Origin: Paenibacillus sp. P25
Lineage (GTDB): Bacteria > Bacillota > Bacilli > Paenibacillales > NBRC-103111
Assembly (NCBI GenBank): GCA_024704175.1
Contig: CP085629.1
Coordinates: forward strand, 7,553,501-7,617,500
Direction of reading: 5' to 3'
Length of the DNA: 64,000 nt
Below are positions 19,209 to 28,420 of the stretch, piece by piece. Each line of letters begins with the position of its first letter. Position 1 is the first letter of the stretch. Both the position numbers and the translations under genes were made by a program. The notes beneath the pieces were generated by a model, which was not told the DNA's origin, searched no databases, and worked only from the letters and a program-made list of their open reading frames with translations.

Positions 19209-20475
19209 ATGGCGATTGTGCAAGTGAGATCAACCAACCCGGGCTTTTCATTTATGATCAAGAAGAATCCGAACGCTCGTATGCAGATCCGTTCCGTTCG
19301 GAAAGGCATCGCCTACGGCTGGTAATCGGATGCCGCGACCTACAGCGTTTATTTTAAAGATGCGGATAACGAAATTTCGTATAAGCAAGCATGAGCAGGA
19401 GAGCTTTGAATATTTGAACGTTTCGCGGTACAACACGCCCTTATTTCCGTTAAACGCCGTGAACGAGTTTTTCTCCGCCCCGCTGAAGGCGCAGGATGAG
19501 CGCGATGGGGAGGGCTATGAGCATCAATTTTATATCAACATGATCCATATCGAGTGCTGCGATATATCGATATGTTCGAGAAATATATGACCGGTTTCTC
19601 GTTTGAAGTACGCCATCTGGCTCATAAGAGCTATTCGCTTACCGTAACGACACGGAAAAGCCTGTACCAGTTGCTGCATGTCGTAAGCGTGCTTTGCCTG
19701 TTCCTGTCCGTGCTCGGCAATGAATGCTTCGATGTTTCCGACAGCATTCTGGAGAAATACATCAAGAGCCTTCATGTCATCGACGCACCGTTCTACATCC
19801 GCAGACTTATTCGTGAGAAACTTTTTATCCTCGAAAGACCGGTTTAGAAAATATAAAGCCGAGATCGAGAAAACCGGCCGCTACGACATCCAGTTCGATT
19901 TTGGCGGAACGGCTCTGCAAAGAAGGAATTATATCGCGCGCGCCCTGCCGTTTAACAAGTCGATCCTGGATATCGGCTGCGGAGAAGGGTTCTACGCCAT
20001 ACCCTTTGCCGGGAAGATTGAAGGCGGCTATTACGCGGTCGATATCAACGAGGAGGTGCTGGAATCGGTGAGGCGCAAGGCGGGGTCGAAGGAAATCGAC
20101 AATATCGCAACGTACCCGTCGGTCGATCGTTTCCTGGAAGAGTATAACGGCGAGCAAGTGGATGTGATCATGACCGAGGTGATCGAGCATATGAGCCCGG
20201 ACGAGGCCAAGCAGCTTATCCGGCAGATCTGCCGGCATGTGGATTTTGACCATTTTATCATCACGACACCGAACTCCGACTTTAACCGGTTCTACGAACT
20301 AAGCGGGTTCCGTCACGAGGACCATAAGTGGGAGATGGGGCAGGAAGCGTTCAGGCAGTGGTTCCTGGAGGTCCTGGAGGAGTCGGGTTTGCATTATGAA
20401 TTTGTCGCGCTGGGTGACGGGGTGAACAACATCCGGACGACGCAGGGCGTTATTTTGAAGAAAAGGGGGGCTTAA
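19209..20475 (+). CDS. hen1: Hen1 RNA 3'-terminal 2'-O-methyltransferase (in-frame stop and three frameshifts)
   Basis: About 420 residues from ATG 19209 (AGGGGAAG 7 bases upstream). The N-terminal Hen1-L-type domain reads IRSVRKGIAYGW...SDAATYSVYFKDADNEISYK and LNVSRYNTPLFPLNAVNEFF. The methyltransferase domain has SILDIGCGEGFYAIPF (SAM site), the metal motif EVIEHM and the hallmark FRHEDHKWEMGQEAFRQW. It methylates the 2'-O of a broken RNA 3' end before sealing, marking repaired tRNA against recleavage. Lesions: TAA at 19323-19325 with the same frame resuming afterwards, and shifts near 19385, 19558 and 19840. It ends 3 bp before pnkp, its known heterodimer partner. Confidence 0.85.
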
Positions 20476-20478
20476 GGC

Positions 20479-23063
20479 GTGGAAATCCGGACGAAAGTGC
20501 ATACGATCTTCATGCTGGTCGGGGCGACGGAATGCGGCAAAACGACCTTCGCCAAGGAAGTGCTGATCCCCCAGTTGCGATTTGAAGACGATAAGAAGAA
20601 CATCAAGGCCAACGTACAGTACATTTCATCCGACAGCCTGCGTCAGGAAGTCCTGGGCTTCGATTACGACAAATACGACCAAGTGATGCTGGAGGCGAGC
20701 GGGCAGGCCTTTCATCTGCTGTTCGAGAAGCTGAGAATGGTCACCTCGTTCCCGATCAACGCGGAATTCGCCGTGGTGGACACGACCGGGCTCGCGGAGG
20801 ATTTTCGGGCCAAGATCCGGGAGCTTGCCTATGAGAACAACTACAGCGTAGAAGTAATTTTATTCGATTACCGGAACCGGGACGATTATTACGCCTCGGA
20901 CCGCTCGAAGAAAATAATCACGAATCATATCAACCGCCTGAGAAAAGAGGTCCTCGGTTCTTTGTCCCGGGAGGGCTACTCCAGGATTCACAAGGTGCGG
21001 TATAAAAACTTTTACTCCGCCTCGGAAGGAAAGGCGAATGAGGAGTACAAAGTGATTATCGAAGGGCTGGATGATTATTTAGCCACTTTCCTTGACCCGG
21101 ATCAGAAATACATCGTCGTCGGCGATGTCCACGAATGCGTGAATGAGCTGAAGGGCCTGCTTCGGGATTACGGCTATCAAATCCAGGAAGGGAAGCTGGC
21201 AGTCCCGGAAAAGCTGCGGACAACGAAGATTGTGCTGGCTGGAGACTGGATCGATAAAGGCGGGCAGACGAAAGAAATCATCGAGTTTCTGTACGAGAAC
21301 CGAGAGCACTTTCGGCTGGTCCTGGGCAATCATGAGAACTTCGTCTATAAGTTCATGAGGAATGAAATCCAGGGTGCCGATCCGGAGTCGCTGGCTTCGT
21401 ATTTTGACTCCACAAAGGCTTTGGCCGCGGACCCGGTACTTCTGGAGAAGTTTAACCATTTGTTTTCGATATCGAAGCCGTTCTACCGGATGGTGGGTGT
21501 CGGCGGTCCGTCGTATTACATTACGCACGCCCCGTGCCGGAACAAATATATCGGCAAGCTGGATGCGAACTCGGTCCGCCATCAGCGCAGCTTCCGCCTC
21601 GACCGGTCGGTATCGCCGGAGGAGCGACTCTCGTTCCTCAAGGAGGAGGCGGTCAGCAATCATCCGTATCACATCTTCGGCCATGTTGCCGCGAAGCATG
21701 CCTTCCGGATCAAGAACAAAATTCATATCGATACCGGCGGTGTGCATGGAGGCGCACTTACCTCGGTGAGCATCTCGTTCAGGCCGTTTCTGAAGTCCCA
21801 TACGTCGGCCCATGCCGTGATGGCGGAAGAGCTGAAGCCGATGTTCCAAGTGGACCGCAAAGTGGCCGTTCAGGAGCTGGGCGACGAGGAGCTGCGCCGG
21901 CTGCATTACTGCACCCGGAATAAAGTCAACTTTATCTCCGGCACGATGTCGCCTGCGGATAAGGACGAGGCTTCCGGGGAATTGGAATCGCTGAAGCGGG
22001 GACTCGAGTATTTCGCGCAGAAGGGGATCCGGCAGGTGGTCCTGCAGCCGAAATATATGGGCTCCCGGTGCAACATCTACCTGTATCGAGACATCGAACA
22101 ATGCTTTGCCGTCAGCCGGAACGGGTATAAAATCAATCAGGCGGACTTAACGGAGATTTACGGTGAGTTGCTTCGGAAGTTCGGCGGGTACATGGAGCGG
22201 AACGGGGTCAAGATGCTGCTGTTGGACGGGGAGCTGCTCCCGTGGACGGCGATCGGGGAAGGCTTGATCCAGCGGCAGTTTAAACCGATCGAAAAAGCGC
22301 TCGAAACCGAGCTTGATTTTCTGAAGCGGCACGGCTTTGAACAGGCGTTTCATAAGTTGGCGGAGGAATACCAGGCAAGCGGCTTCGAGAAGGACCAGTT
22401 CCACATGTCCAAAACGGCACTGAGCGACAAGTATGGGGCGAACGTGTACCAAAACTACAAGCATGTCCATGACATTCTGGAGACGCATGTACCGCTGGAC
22501 GTTCATGTGAAAGCCTGCGAGACGTATAAGCGGCAGATGGAGCTGTATGCGAAGGAAGGCGAGATGGAATTTAAGCCGTTCGGATTGTTGAAAGTGGTCT
22601 ACGAGAGCGGGGAGGAAGAACTGCCGGAATGGAGGACCTCCGAGGTGTACCGTTTTCTGTCGGATGACGATTACCTTCTCTTGGATCTGTCCGACCCCGG
22701 CGGCTATGAGCTGGCGGAGCGGTTCTTCGCCCGGCTGACCGTAGAGAACCATATGGAGGGTGTAGTCATCAAGCCGGAGATCATGACGGTCTGTCGGCTC
22801 CCTATATGAAGGTTCGGAACCCGGAATATTTATCGATCATTTACGGGTACGACTACCGGTTCCCGCACAAATACCGCAAGCTGATGAAGCAGAAGAGCAT
22901 CGGCCCGAAGCTGCGAACTTCGATCAGCGAATTTCAGCTGGGCCGGAAGATGCTGTCCGTCCGATTCGATGACATTACGCCCGAGAATGAAGCCTATAAA
23001 GAGATTGCGGCGAACCTGCTGTTCGAGGTTGCGAAGGAACGCGAGATGGATCCGCGATTGTAG
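20479..23063 (+). CDS. pnkp: Polynucleotide kinase-phosphatase-ligase Pnkp (one frameshift)
   Basis: Three-domain RNA repair enzyme of about 860 residues, the family's usual size. Kinase: P-loop GATECGKTTF (residues 15-24) phosphorylates 5'-OH ends. Metallophosphatase: GDVHE (215-219), LAGDWIDKG, VLGNHENF and IFGHVAAKHAF remove 2',3'-cyclic or 3'-phosphate. Ligase: nucleotidyl Lys525 in QPKYMGSRCNIYL (motif I KxxGSR, the Pnkp variant), then LLLDGELLPW and VENHMEGVVIKPE. A single frame break near 22790 is followed by APYMKVRNPEYL and a normal C-terminus. GTG 20479 has GGGGGG 8 bases before it. Known Pnkp needs Hen1 to activate its ligase, which fits the 3-bp spacing. Confidence 0.93.
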
Positions 23064-23095
23064 AATTCGTGAATTTTGAAATTGGAGTGAATGCA

Positions 23096-24322
23096 ATGGC
23101 TTATCAAACGATAGACGGCGTGCGGGTCTGGGGTGTGCCGGACGCCGGGGCTTTGGCCCAAGCGATCACCTGCTCCGAATACGGAGACGTAGTGCAAACG
23201 TCGCTGATGGCGGATCATCATAAAGGGTACAGTCAGCCCATCGGAGGCGTCGTGGTTTACGAGGGGCAAATTTCGCCCTCCGGCGTGGGTTACGACATTG
23301 CCTGCGGGAATAAAGCGGTGCGGACGAATCTGCAGGCTTCCGATGTGAAGCCGCGGATCGCAGGAATCATGGATGAGATCGCGAGAAAAATCTCCTTCGG
23401 GATCGGCCGCTCCAATAACGAGAAGGTCGATCACGAGCTGTTCGACGACCCGGATTGGGCCGTTTATTCCGCAATCGGACGCCAGGAGCACGACAAACTT
23501 AAGGCGCTGGCCCGCGATCAGCTCGGGACGGTGGGGAGCGGGAACCATTTTGTCGATCTGTTCGAGGAGACGGCCACAGGGCGCCTGTGGATCGGCAACC
23601 ACTTCGGCGACCGCGGCTTCGGGCATAAGACGGCGAGCGGGTTTATCAATTTGGCGGCGGGCCGCGATTTTCTGGCGAATGCACCCGGCGAGAAGATGGA
23701 TCAGCCCCCGTTCTACTGGGTCTCAGCAGCGAGCTCGGCGATATGTATTACCGGGCCATGAAGCTGGCCGGAAGGTACGCATATGCCGGCAGGGATTATG
23801 TGATCCGCCAGGTGCTGGCGATTCTGGGAGCGGAAGCGGAGCTGGAGGTGCACAACCACCATAATTATGCGTGGAAAGAGGTGCATGGCGGGAAGGAGAC
23901 GATCGTCGTCCGCAAAGGGGCGACCCCGTCCGCTCCCGGCCAGCTCGGCTTTATCGGCGGCAAGCATGGGAGACATTTCGGTTATCGTTCGCGGAAAGGA
24001 TACGGACGAGAACCGCGATGCCTATTACAGCACCGTGCACGGAGCGGGCCGGATCATGAGCCGGACGCAGGCCGCCGGCAAGATGAACTGGAAAACCCGC
24101 ACCCGTACGGGCGGGCAAATTACCGCAGCGCAGATGCATGCGGCGGTCCGTGATTTTGGCGTGGAGCTCCGCGGCGCAGGTACGGATGAGAGTCCGTTCG
24201 TCTATCGCAAGCTGCAGGAGGTGCTGGACGCCCACTCGGAGACGATCGAGGTGCTGCATGTGCTGAAGCCGATCGGCGTCTGCATGGCGGGGGCCGACGA
24301 GTTTGATCCGTATAAGGATTGA
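23096..24322 (+). CDS. rtcB: RtcB-family RNA ligase, copy 1 (two frameshifts)
   Basis: About 408 residues. It joins RNA 2',3'-cyclic phosphate (or 3'-phosphate) to 5'-OH with GTP and Mn2+. Metal and catalytic residues are visible: Asp/Cys in GVGYDIACGNKAVRTNL, His in GTVGSGNHFVDLFEE, the NHHNYAW His, and the guanylylated His in TVHGAGRIMSR. ATG 23096 follows TGGAGTG. Breaks near 23722 and 23970 restore the frame between them. It is the last gene of the first repair operon, 32 bp after pnkp and ahead of a strong terminator. It is shorter than copy 2 and belongs to a different RtcB subgroup. Confidence 0.92.
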
Positions 24323-24344
24323 CGAAGAATACGCTAGTAAGTCT

Positions 24345-24380
24345 GCTCGGCAGGTTTAAAACACCTGCCGGGCTTTTTTT
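24345..24380 (+). terminator. Terminator of the rlaP-hen1-pnkp-rtcB operon
   Basis: Stem GCTCGGCAGGT (24345-24355) with ACCTGCCGGGC (24363-24373), one G-U pair, then seven T. Confidence 0.92.
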
Positions 24381-24470
24381 CGTATCTCCGCAACCATATC
24401 CTCCTTTTCTCGTCTATATTTACAGTTATTCCCACGTATTCGGCAGTCCACATCCCAGGGGGCAACGGTT

Positions 24471-24767
24471 TTGTTTATCCGCGGCTTTATTGTTTCCGCT
24501 CTTTCCGTCACGCTCGCATATATTTTACTCAGCCTGATCCATTTCGCTGATTGGTGGAGGGCTCTCCGGAACGCCGAAGGGCATATCCAATTCATGGTCC
24601 AATCGGTCGCCGCGATTTCTATTTCCATACTGTTAGGTCCATTCCTCATGAAAAAAAGCAGCAACTGTCAAAAGGCATGGGCCGGTTACGCTGCAGGACT
24701 GCTAGCCGCACCGGTTTTGATCGGACTGCTGTTAATCGCCTATGTTCTACTAACTCTTGCACCTTAA
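24471..24767 (+). CDS. Small membrane protein of unknown function
   Basis: 98 residues with three hydrophobic segments (IVSALSVTLAYILLSLI, VAAISISILLGPFLM, AGLLAAPVLIGLLLIAYVLL). TTG 24471 is the likely start, 8 bases after AGGGGG. I do not recognise a family. It stands 48 bp before an FtsW/RodA-type gene and could be co-expressed with it. Nothing ties it to RNA repair except position. Confidence 0.6.
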   Translation: MFIRGFIVSALSVTLAYILLSLIHFADWWRALRNAEGHIQFMVQSVAAISISILLGPFLMKKSSNCQKAWAGYAAGLLAAPVLIGLLLIAYVLLTLAP

Positions 24768-24814
24768 ATTCAGCAAAACTTATTTTCCATGCCGTTCGTA
24801 GGGGGCTTATAACT

Positions 24815-25974
24815 GTGCGGAAACAAAACGAAATCGTGAAGAAGGGGAACCAACCCGGGACAAGGAGGGGGACTCCCGATTTCCTTTTATTACTGCTTAC
24901 CTTCTCGCTGGTCTGTTTTGGACTTGCTTTCGTTTTCAGCTCCAGCATCGCCATTGATTCCGAAGGATCCTTGTCTCTCGGGGCAAAGCATGTGATCAAC
25001 ATCGTTTTAGGAACATTTATGATGCTCGTTTGCATGAATGTAGATTACCGGATGCTTCAAAAATGGAATTTATTCATTTTTGTTTCTGTCGTTATATTGT
25101 TGATGATTACACCCATTATCGGAAAAGAAATCAATAATGCAAAAAGCTGGATTGTCATCGGCGGATTTACCTTGCAGCCTACAGAGCTGGCCAAGCTGAT
25201 GATGATTATTTATTTAGCCAATCTGATCACCAAGAAGGGGGACCTCATCAGTGATTTTAAAAGGGGGTTCGTGCCTCCGCTCCTCGTGGTTGGGTTTATT
25301 TCCGCAACGATTATGCTTCAGCCGGATCTGGGATCTACAGCGATTTTAATTGTGGTCTCTTTGATTGTACTATTCGTCGGCGGGGCAAGCTTAAAGCATT
25401 TCTTGTTCATCGGCTTCTCCGGGGGATTCTTGGCCGGCATCGGTTTGATCCTTTATTTGCTTGGCGGAGCGACGGACGGAGACAATTACCGGCTGCACCG
25501 GTTTACCACGTTTTTCGATCCTTGGTCCGACCCCGCAGGCAGGGGCTATCAGATCATTCAGGCCATGTACGCTTTTGGCCATGGGGGGTACTGGGAACCG
25601 GCTTTGGAAAAAGTGTGCAGAAGCTTCATTATTTGCCGCTGCCCTATAATGACTTTATCTTTCCGGTGATCGGGGAGGAGCTTGGATTTGTAGGAACGCT
25701 CCTTTTTTTGCTCGTTTACCTTGGTTTTATATGGCGGGGCTTGATCGTTGCGTTACGCAGCAAGGAACCGTTCGGGCCGCTGGTTGGCGTAGGGATTATC
25801 AGCATGATCGGGGTTCAGGCTTTTGTTAATATGGGCGGGGTGACCAACACGATCCCGATGACGGGCGTAACCCTTCCGCTGATCAGCTATGGAGGAACCT
25901 CCATGTTAGTGACGCTGGCCAGCATGGGGATTTTATTAAATATATCGAGAGACATGAATAAGGAAAGAAACTAG
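24815..25974 (+). CDS. FtsW/RodA/SpoVE-family peptidoglycan polymerase (SEDS), one frameshift
   Basis: About 387 residues with ten hydrophobic segments. GTG 24815 follows AGGGGG by 9 bases. SEDS hallmarks: INNAKSWIVIGGFTLQPTEL (the AxxWixxgxxxxQPSE region), MLQPDLGSTAILI, HRFTTFFDPWSDPAGRGYQI, a long loop ending LPYNDFIFPVIGEELGF, and TNTIPMTGVTLPLISYGGTS. These are glycosyltransferases of cell-wall synthesis working with a class B PBP; which cell process it serves (division, elongation or sporulation) is not clear, and no PBP gene is adjacent. The break is near 25590 (GHGGYWG-TGFGKSVQKLHY). It lies between the two halves of the RNA repair island. Confidence 0.88.
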
Positions 25975-26035
25975 CACTCGCGGTAATGGATGAGGGGAAG
26001 GCCTGATTATAATTAATTTTTCCGCCCGCAGGGAA

Positions 26036-26065
26036 TTGACGCTAATCCGCTTCTGGTAGTATGAT
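26036..26065 (+). promoter_or_regulatory. Predicted sigma-A promoter upstream of the second rtcB
   Basis: TTGACG (26036-26041) and TATGAT (26060-26065) separated by 18 bp. It would start a transcript with a leader of about 270 nt before the rtcB-2 start codon. Confidence 0.6.
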
Positions 26066-26098
26066 GCATGTAAATCAATGGAAGGGAGGCCGATGGCT

Positions 26099-26170
26099 AT
26101 GATTCGCTTTCAAACGCGTAACTTGACAATTGCACAATGCTTCATTTCATCGGCCTCTGCGGACTTGTGA
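26099..26170 (+). CDS. Putative 23-residue leader peptide
   Basis: ATG 26099 is 9 bases after GGGAGG; an in-frame ATG at 26093 is closer. The peptide is MIRFQTRNLTIAQCFISSAS then ADL. No run of one amino acid is seen as in classical amino-acid attenuators, so if translated it may act through ribosome position or be incidental. Confidence 0.35.
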   Translation: MIRFQTRNLTIAQCFISSASADL

Positions 26171-26214
26171 CGGCGAAATAGGATCGTTATATGCTATTTT
26201 CTGTGAACACGAAC

Positions 26215-26246
26215 AGCCATGGACGGTGAGGTCTATGGCTTTTTTT
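26215..26246 (+). terminator. Intrinsic terminator in the rtcB-2 leader
   Basis: Ten-base-pair stem AGCCATGGAC (26215-26224) with GTCTATGGCT (26231-26240), including one G-U pair, loop GGTGAG, then six T. It stands only 26 bp upstream of the first start codon of the next transcript part, so it would switch off rtcB-2 and kptA unless disrupted. Confidence 0.78.
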
Positions 26247-26339
26247 GCATACTATTCGAAAGGGTGATTCCGATGAGTGAAGAGATGAAGAAGCGCATAA
26301 CCCATGGTAATCCAAACAAGAGAGGAAAAGATATTCATT

Positions 26340-27758
26340 ATGAGTACACAATATTACAGGCAGGTGCAGCTCCCTTCCGGAGTTGTCCATGTGTATGCGG
26401 GGGATGCCCTGTTTCAAGCGTTGGATTATAAAGTATTCGAGATGGCAGGCAACAACCTGCAGATCCCGAACCAAGTGTATATGAGCTATACGCCGGATGT
26501 GCATGTGGGGGTCGGTACCTGTATCGGGACGACGGCGGTGTGGAATACCCGGGACGGATATGTCTCGCCGTCGATTGTCGGCGCGATATCGGGTCGCGGT
26601 ATGCGAGTACACCTGACCAATCTGCACAAAGAGGATTTAAAAGAAGTGAAGCTGCGGCGCAAGCTGGTCAAGGCGATCGAGAAATATTTGCCGGTGGAGG
26701 AGCAGGCACGAGGCCATTTCTCGGACATCCGTCTGGAGCATGTCGTGAAGAAGGGCTTGCACGGCCTGCCGAAAAAATATATCCCCGACAGCTACACGCC
26801 GCGCAAGGCGACGTCCCTGACCCATGTGGAGCGGAGCAAGTTCAGTCTGGACGAGGAGGCGCTGAACTTGTTTCCGGAGCGGGTGTGGCATCGTTCGCAC
26901 CGGCGGCTCGGCACCTTGGGGAACGGGAACCATTTTGTCGAGATCCAGACGATGGAGATTGCCGAGGAGCAGAGGGAGGTTGCGGAAGCGTGGGGGCTGT
27001 TCGACGGTCAAGTGATCGTGATGATTCATTCCGGATCGCGCGCTTGGGGAGGCTCCGTCAGCCAGTACTGCGGCGACCTTATCGCTAAAATGATGCGGGC
27101 GGGCGGACTCGGCACAGCCGATCCGAAGCTGCTCTTTGCGCCGCTGGCGCATGACCAAGGGCAGTCTTACGTGAATTTGATGTACTCCGCGTTGAATTAT
27201 GCGGTCGTCAACCGGCACTTGATCGCCTATGCCGTCCGGGAAGCGGGGAAGGATGTGTTCGGGTCCAAATTCGAGATGACGACGCTGTATGATCTTATGC
27301 ACAATTACGCTTGGGAAGAGGAGCATGAAGGAGAGTCCTTCTTCGTTCACCGCAAAGGGGCTACCCGCGCGCTTCCGGCGAACCATCCGGACAACCCGGA
27401 GCCTTACCGGAGCACCGGGCATCCGGCTCTGATTCCGGGCTCGATGGGAACCGCGTCCTATATCATGGTGGGCTCCCCGGCGGGAAGAGACAACTATTAC
27501 TCCATCTGTCATGGAGCAGGACGGATCCGTTCACGCAGCGCGACCAAGAGGCAGGTGACGCTCCGCGAGTTTTCCTCCGCCCTTAAGGTGGGCACGGACG
27601 ATGAGATCGTGGTGAACCAGAGGTCGCTGGAATCGATTCTCGACGAATCCCCGCAGGCCTACAAGGATGTGGATCAAATCATCGAAAGCGTCGTGGGAGC
27701 GGGCCTCGCCCAAGTGGTGGCCAAATGCACGCCGATGGCGACGGTGAAAGGGGCATGA
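26340..27758 (+). CDS. rtcB: RtcB-family RNA ligase, copy 2 (active-site Asp/Cys scrambled by paired indels)
   Basis: 472 residues, uninterrupted. RtcB motifs: YTPDVHVGVGTCIGTTA, GTLGNGNHFVEIQ, MIHSGSRAWGG, LMHNYAWEEEHE, GSMGTASYIMVG and the GMP-accepting His in CHGAGRIRSR. The metal-binding block that should read GADIGCGM reads GAISGRGM at 26579-26602. A missing G after GCG plus an extra C before GCGG explains this and would restore Asp and Cys, so a sequence error is likely. ATG 26340 has only a distant ribosome site; a better one (AAAGGG) serves ATG 26273 in another frame (MSEEMKKRITHGNPNKRGKD), so the true N-terminus may be longer with an indel. It is 37 bp before kptA. Confidence 0.9.
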   Translation: MSTQYYRQVQLPSGVVHVYAGDALFQALDYKVFEMAGNNLQIPNQVYMSYTPDVHVGVGTCIGTTAVWNTRDGYVSPSIVGAISGRGMRVHLTNLHKEDLKEVKLRRKLVKAIEKYLPVEEQARGHFSDIRLEHVVKKGLHGLPKKYIPDSYTPRKATSLTHVERSKFSLDEEALNLFPERVWHRSHRRLGTLGNGNHFVEIQTMEIAEEQREVAEAWGLFDGQVIVMIHSGSRAWGGSVSQYCGDLIAKMMRAGGLGTADPKLLFAPLAHDQGQSYVNLMYSALNYAVVNRHLIAYAVREAGKDVFGSKFEMTTLYDLMHNYAWEEEHEGESFFVHRKGATRALPANHPDNPEPYRSTGHPALIPGSMGTASYIMVGSPAGRDNYYSICHGAGRIRSRSATKRQVTLREFSSALKVGTDDEIVVNQRSLESILDESPQAYKDVDQIIESVVGAGLAQVVAKCTPMATVKGA

Positions 27759-27795
27759 CGATCATAAGGAAGGAAAAGAAGGATGTGATATAAAC

Positions 27796-28370
27796 ATGCT
27801 AAATGAGAGACAGACGGTAAGCTTAAGCAAGCTGATGAGCAAAATGCTGCGCCATTCGCCGGAGGCCTTTGGGCTCTCGTTGGATTCGAAGGACGGTTCC
27901 TGCCCGCTGAACGAGCCGCTGGACGCTCTGCGCAGGCGCGCCAATGGGCTGCTCTGACTTTGGAGGACATCGAGCAGGTCGTCCGCGGCTGCGAGAAGCA
28001 GCGCTTCGAGATCTCCGGGGGGCGGATTCGCGCGCGCTACGGGCACAGTCACGACAGGGTCAGCTACCCGGCCGCGGCGCCCCCGGCTGTGCTCTACCAC
28101 GGAACGAATACCAAGGCGGCGCCGGTCATATTAAAAGAAGGCATCCAACCGATGAGTCGACAGTATGTGCACTTGTCCGAAGGGCTTCATTTTGCCTCCA
28201 TGGCCGGACAACGAAGAGGAGAGCTTCAGATTCTGGCGGTCGATACGGTGCGAGCGGCCGGTCTCGGTGTGGTGTTTTACTATGCGGGGGGCGGGGTGTG
28301 GCTTGCGGATCGAATCCCGGCCGAGTGCTGCAGCCTGTTTAGCGGCGAAGGGCCGGCCGGCCGCGAGTAA
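27796..28370 (+). CDS. kptA: RNA 2'-phosphotransferase, Tpt1/KptA family (one frameshift)
   Basis: About 190 residues. It transfers an internal RNA 2'-phosphate to NAD+, the step that finishes fungal-type tRNA splicing or T4-type repair. Family motifs: SKLMSKMLRHSPEAFGLSLD, ISGGRIRARYGHSH, VLYHGTNTKAAPVI, RQYVHLSEGLHFA and GVWLADRIPAECC. ATG 27796 follows AAGGATGTGAT. The frame breaks near 27940, joining ALRRR to ALTLEDIEQVVRGCEKQ. Located right after rtcB-2. KptA would act on junctions left by 2'-phosphate-leaving ligases. RtcB itself leaves no 2'-phosphate, so its substrate here may come from another chemistry. Confidence 0.9.
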
Positions 28371-28387
28371 CCGTGAGAGCAACAAGG

Positions 28388-28418
28388 AAAGGAGCAGCGG
28401 GAGCCGCTCCTTTTTGCC
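28388..28418. terminator. Terminator between kptA and the convergent zinc-ribbon gene
   Basis: GC-rich hairpin around AGCGG/CCGCT within GGAGC...GCTCC, preceded by AAGGAAA and followed by TTTTT, so it can serve both strands. Confidence 0.72.
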
Positions 28419-28420
28419 GA

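Larger units (their letters stand above)
26072..26260 (+). ncRNA. Structured leader RNA with terminator upstream of rtcB-2/kptA (candidate attenuator)
   Basis: Between the promoter and the gene lie: a ribosome site (GGAAGGGAGG, 26080-26089); a 23-codon leader frame (26099-26170); a perfect 10-bp long-range stem GAGGCCGATG (26086-26095) with CATCGGCCTC (26148-26157) that would bury that ribosome site; a weaker AAATAG/CTATTT hairpin around 26176-26200; and the intrinsic terminator at 26215-26246. The order matches a transcription-attenuation leader. I see no match to T-box, purine, preQ1, fluoride or ykkC signatures. Regulation is inferred from structure only. Confidence 0.5.

Noticed and set aside
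26086-26246. T-box or known riboswitch before rtcB-2
   Set aside because: No T-box consensus sequence or specifier-loop layout, and no fluoride, preQ1, purine or ykkC core could be matched. It is kept only as an unassigned structured leader.
26273-26431. Separate 52-residue gene overlapping the start of rtcB-2
   Set aside because: It has a good ribosome site, but its second half is Cys/Pro-rich out-of-frame reading of rtcB. It is more likely the true rtcB-2 N-terminus or a short coupling frame.
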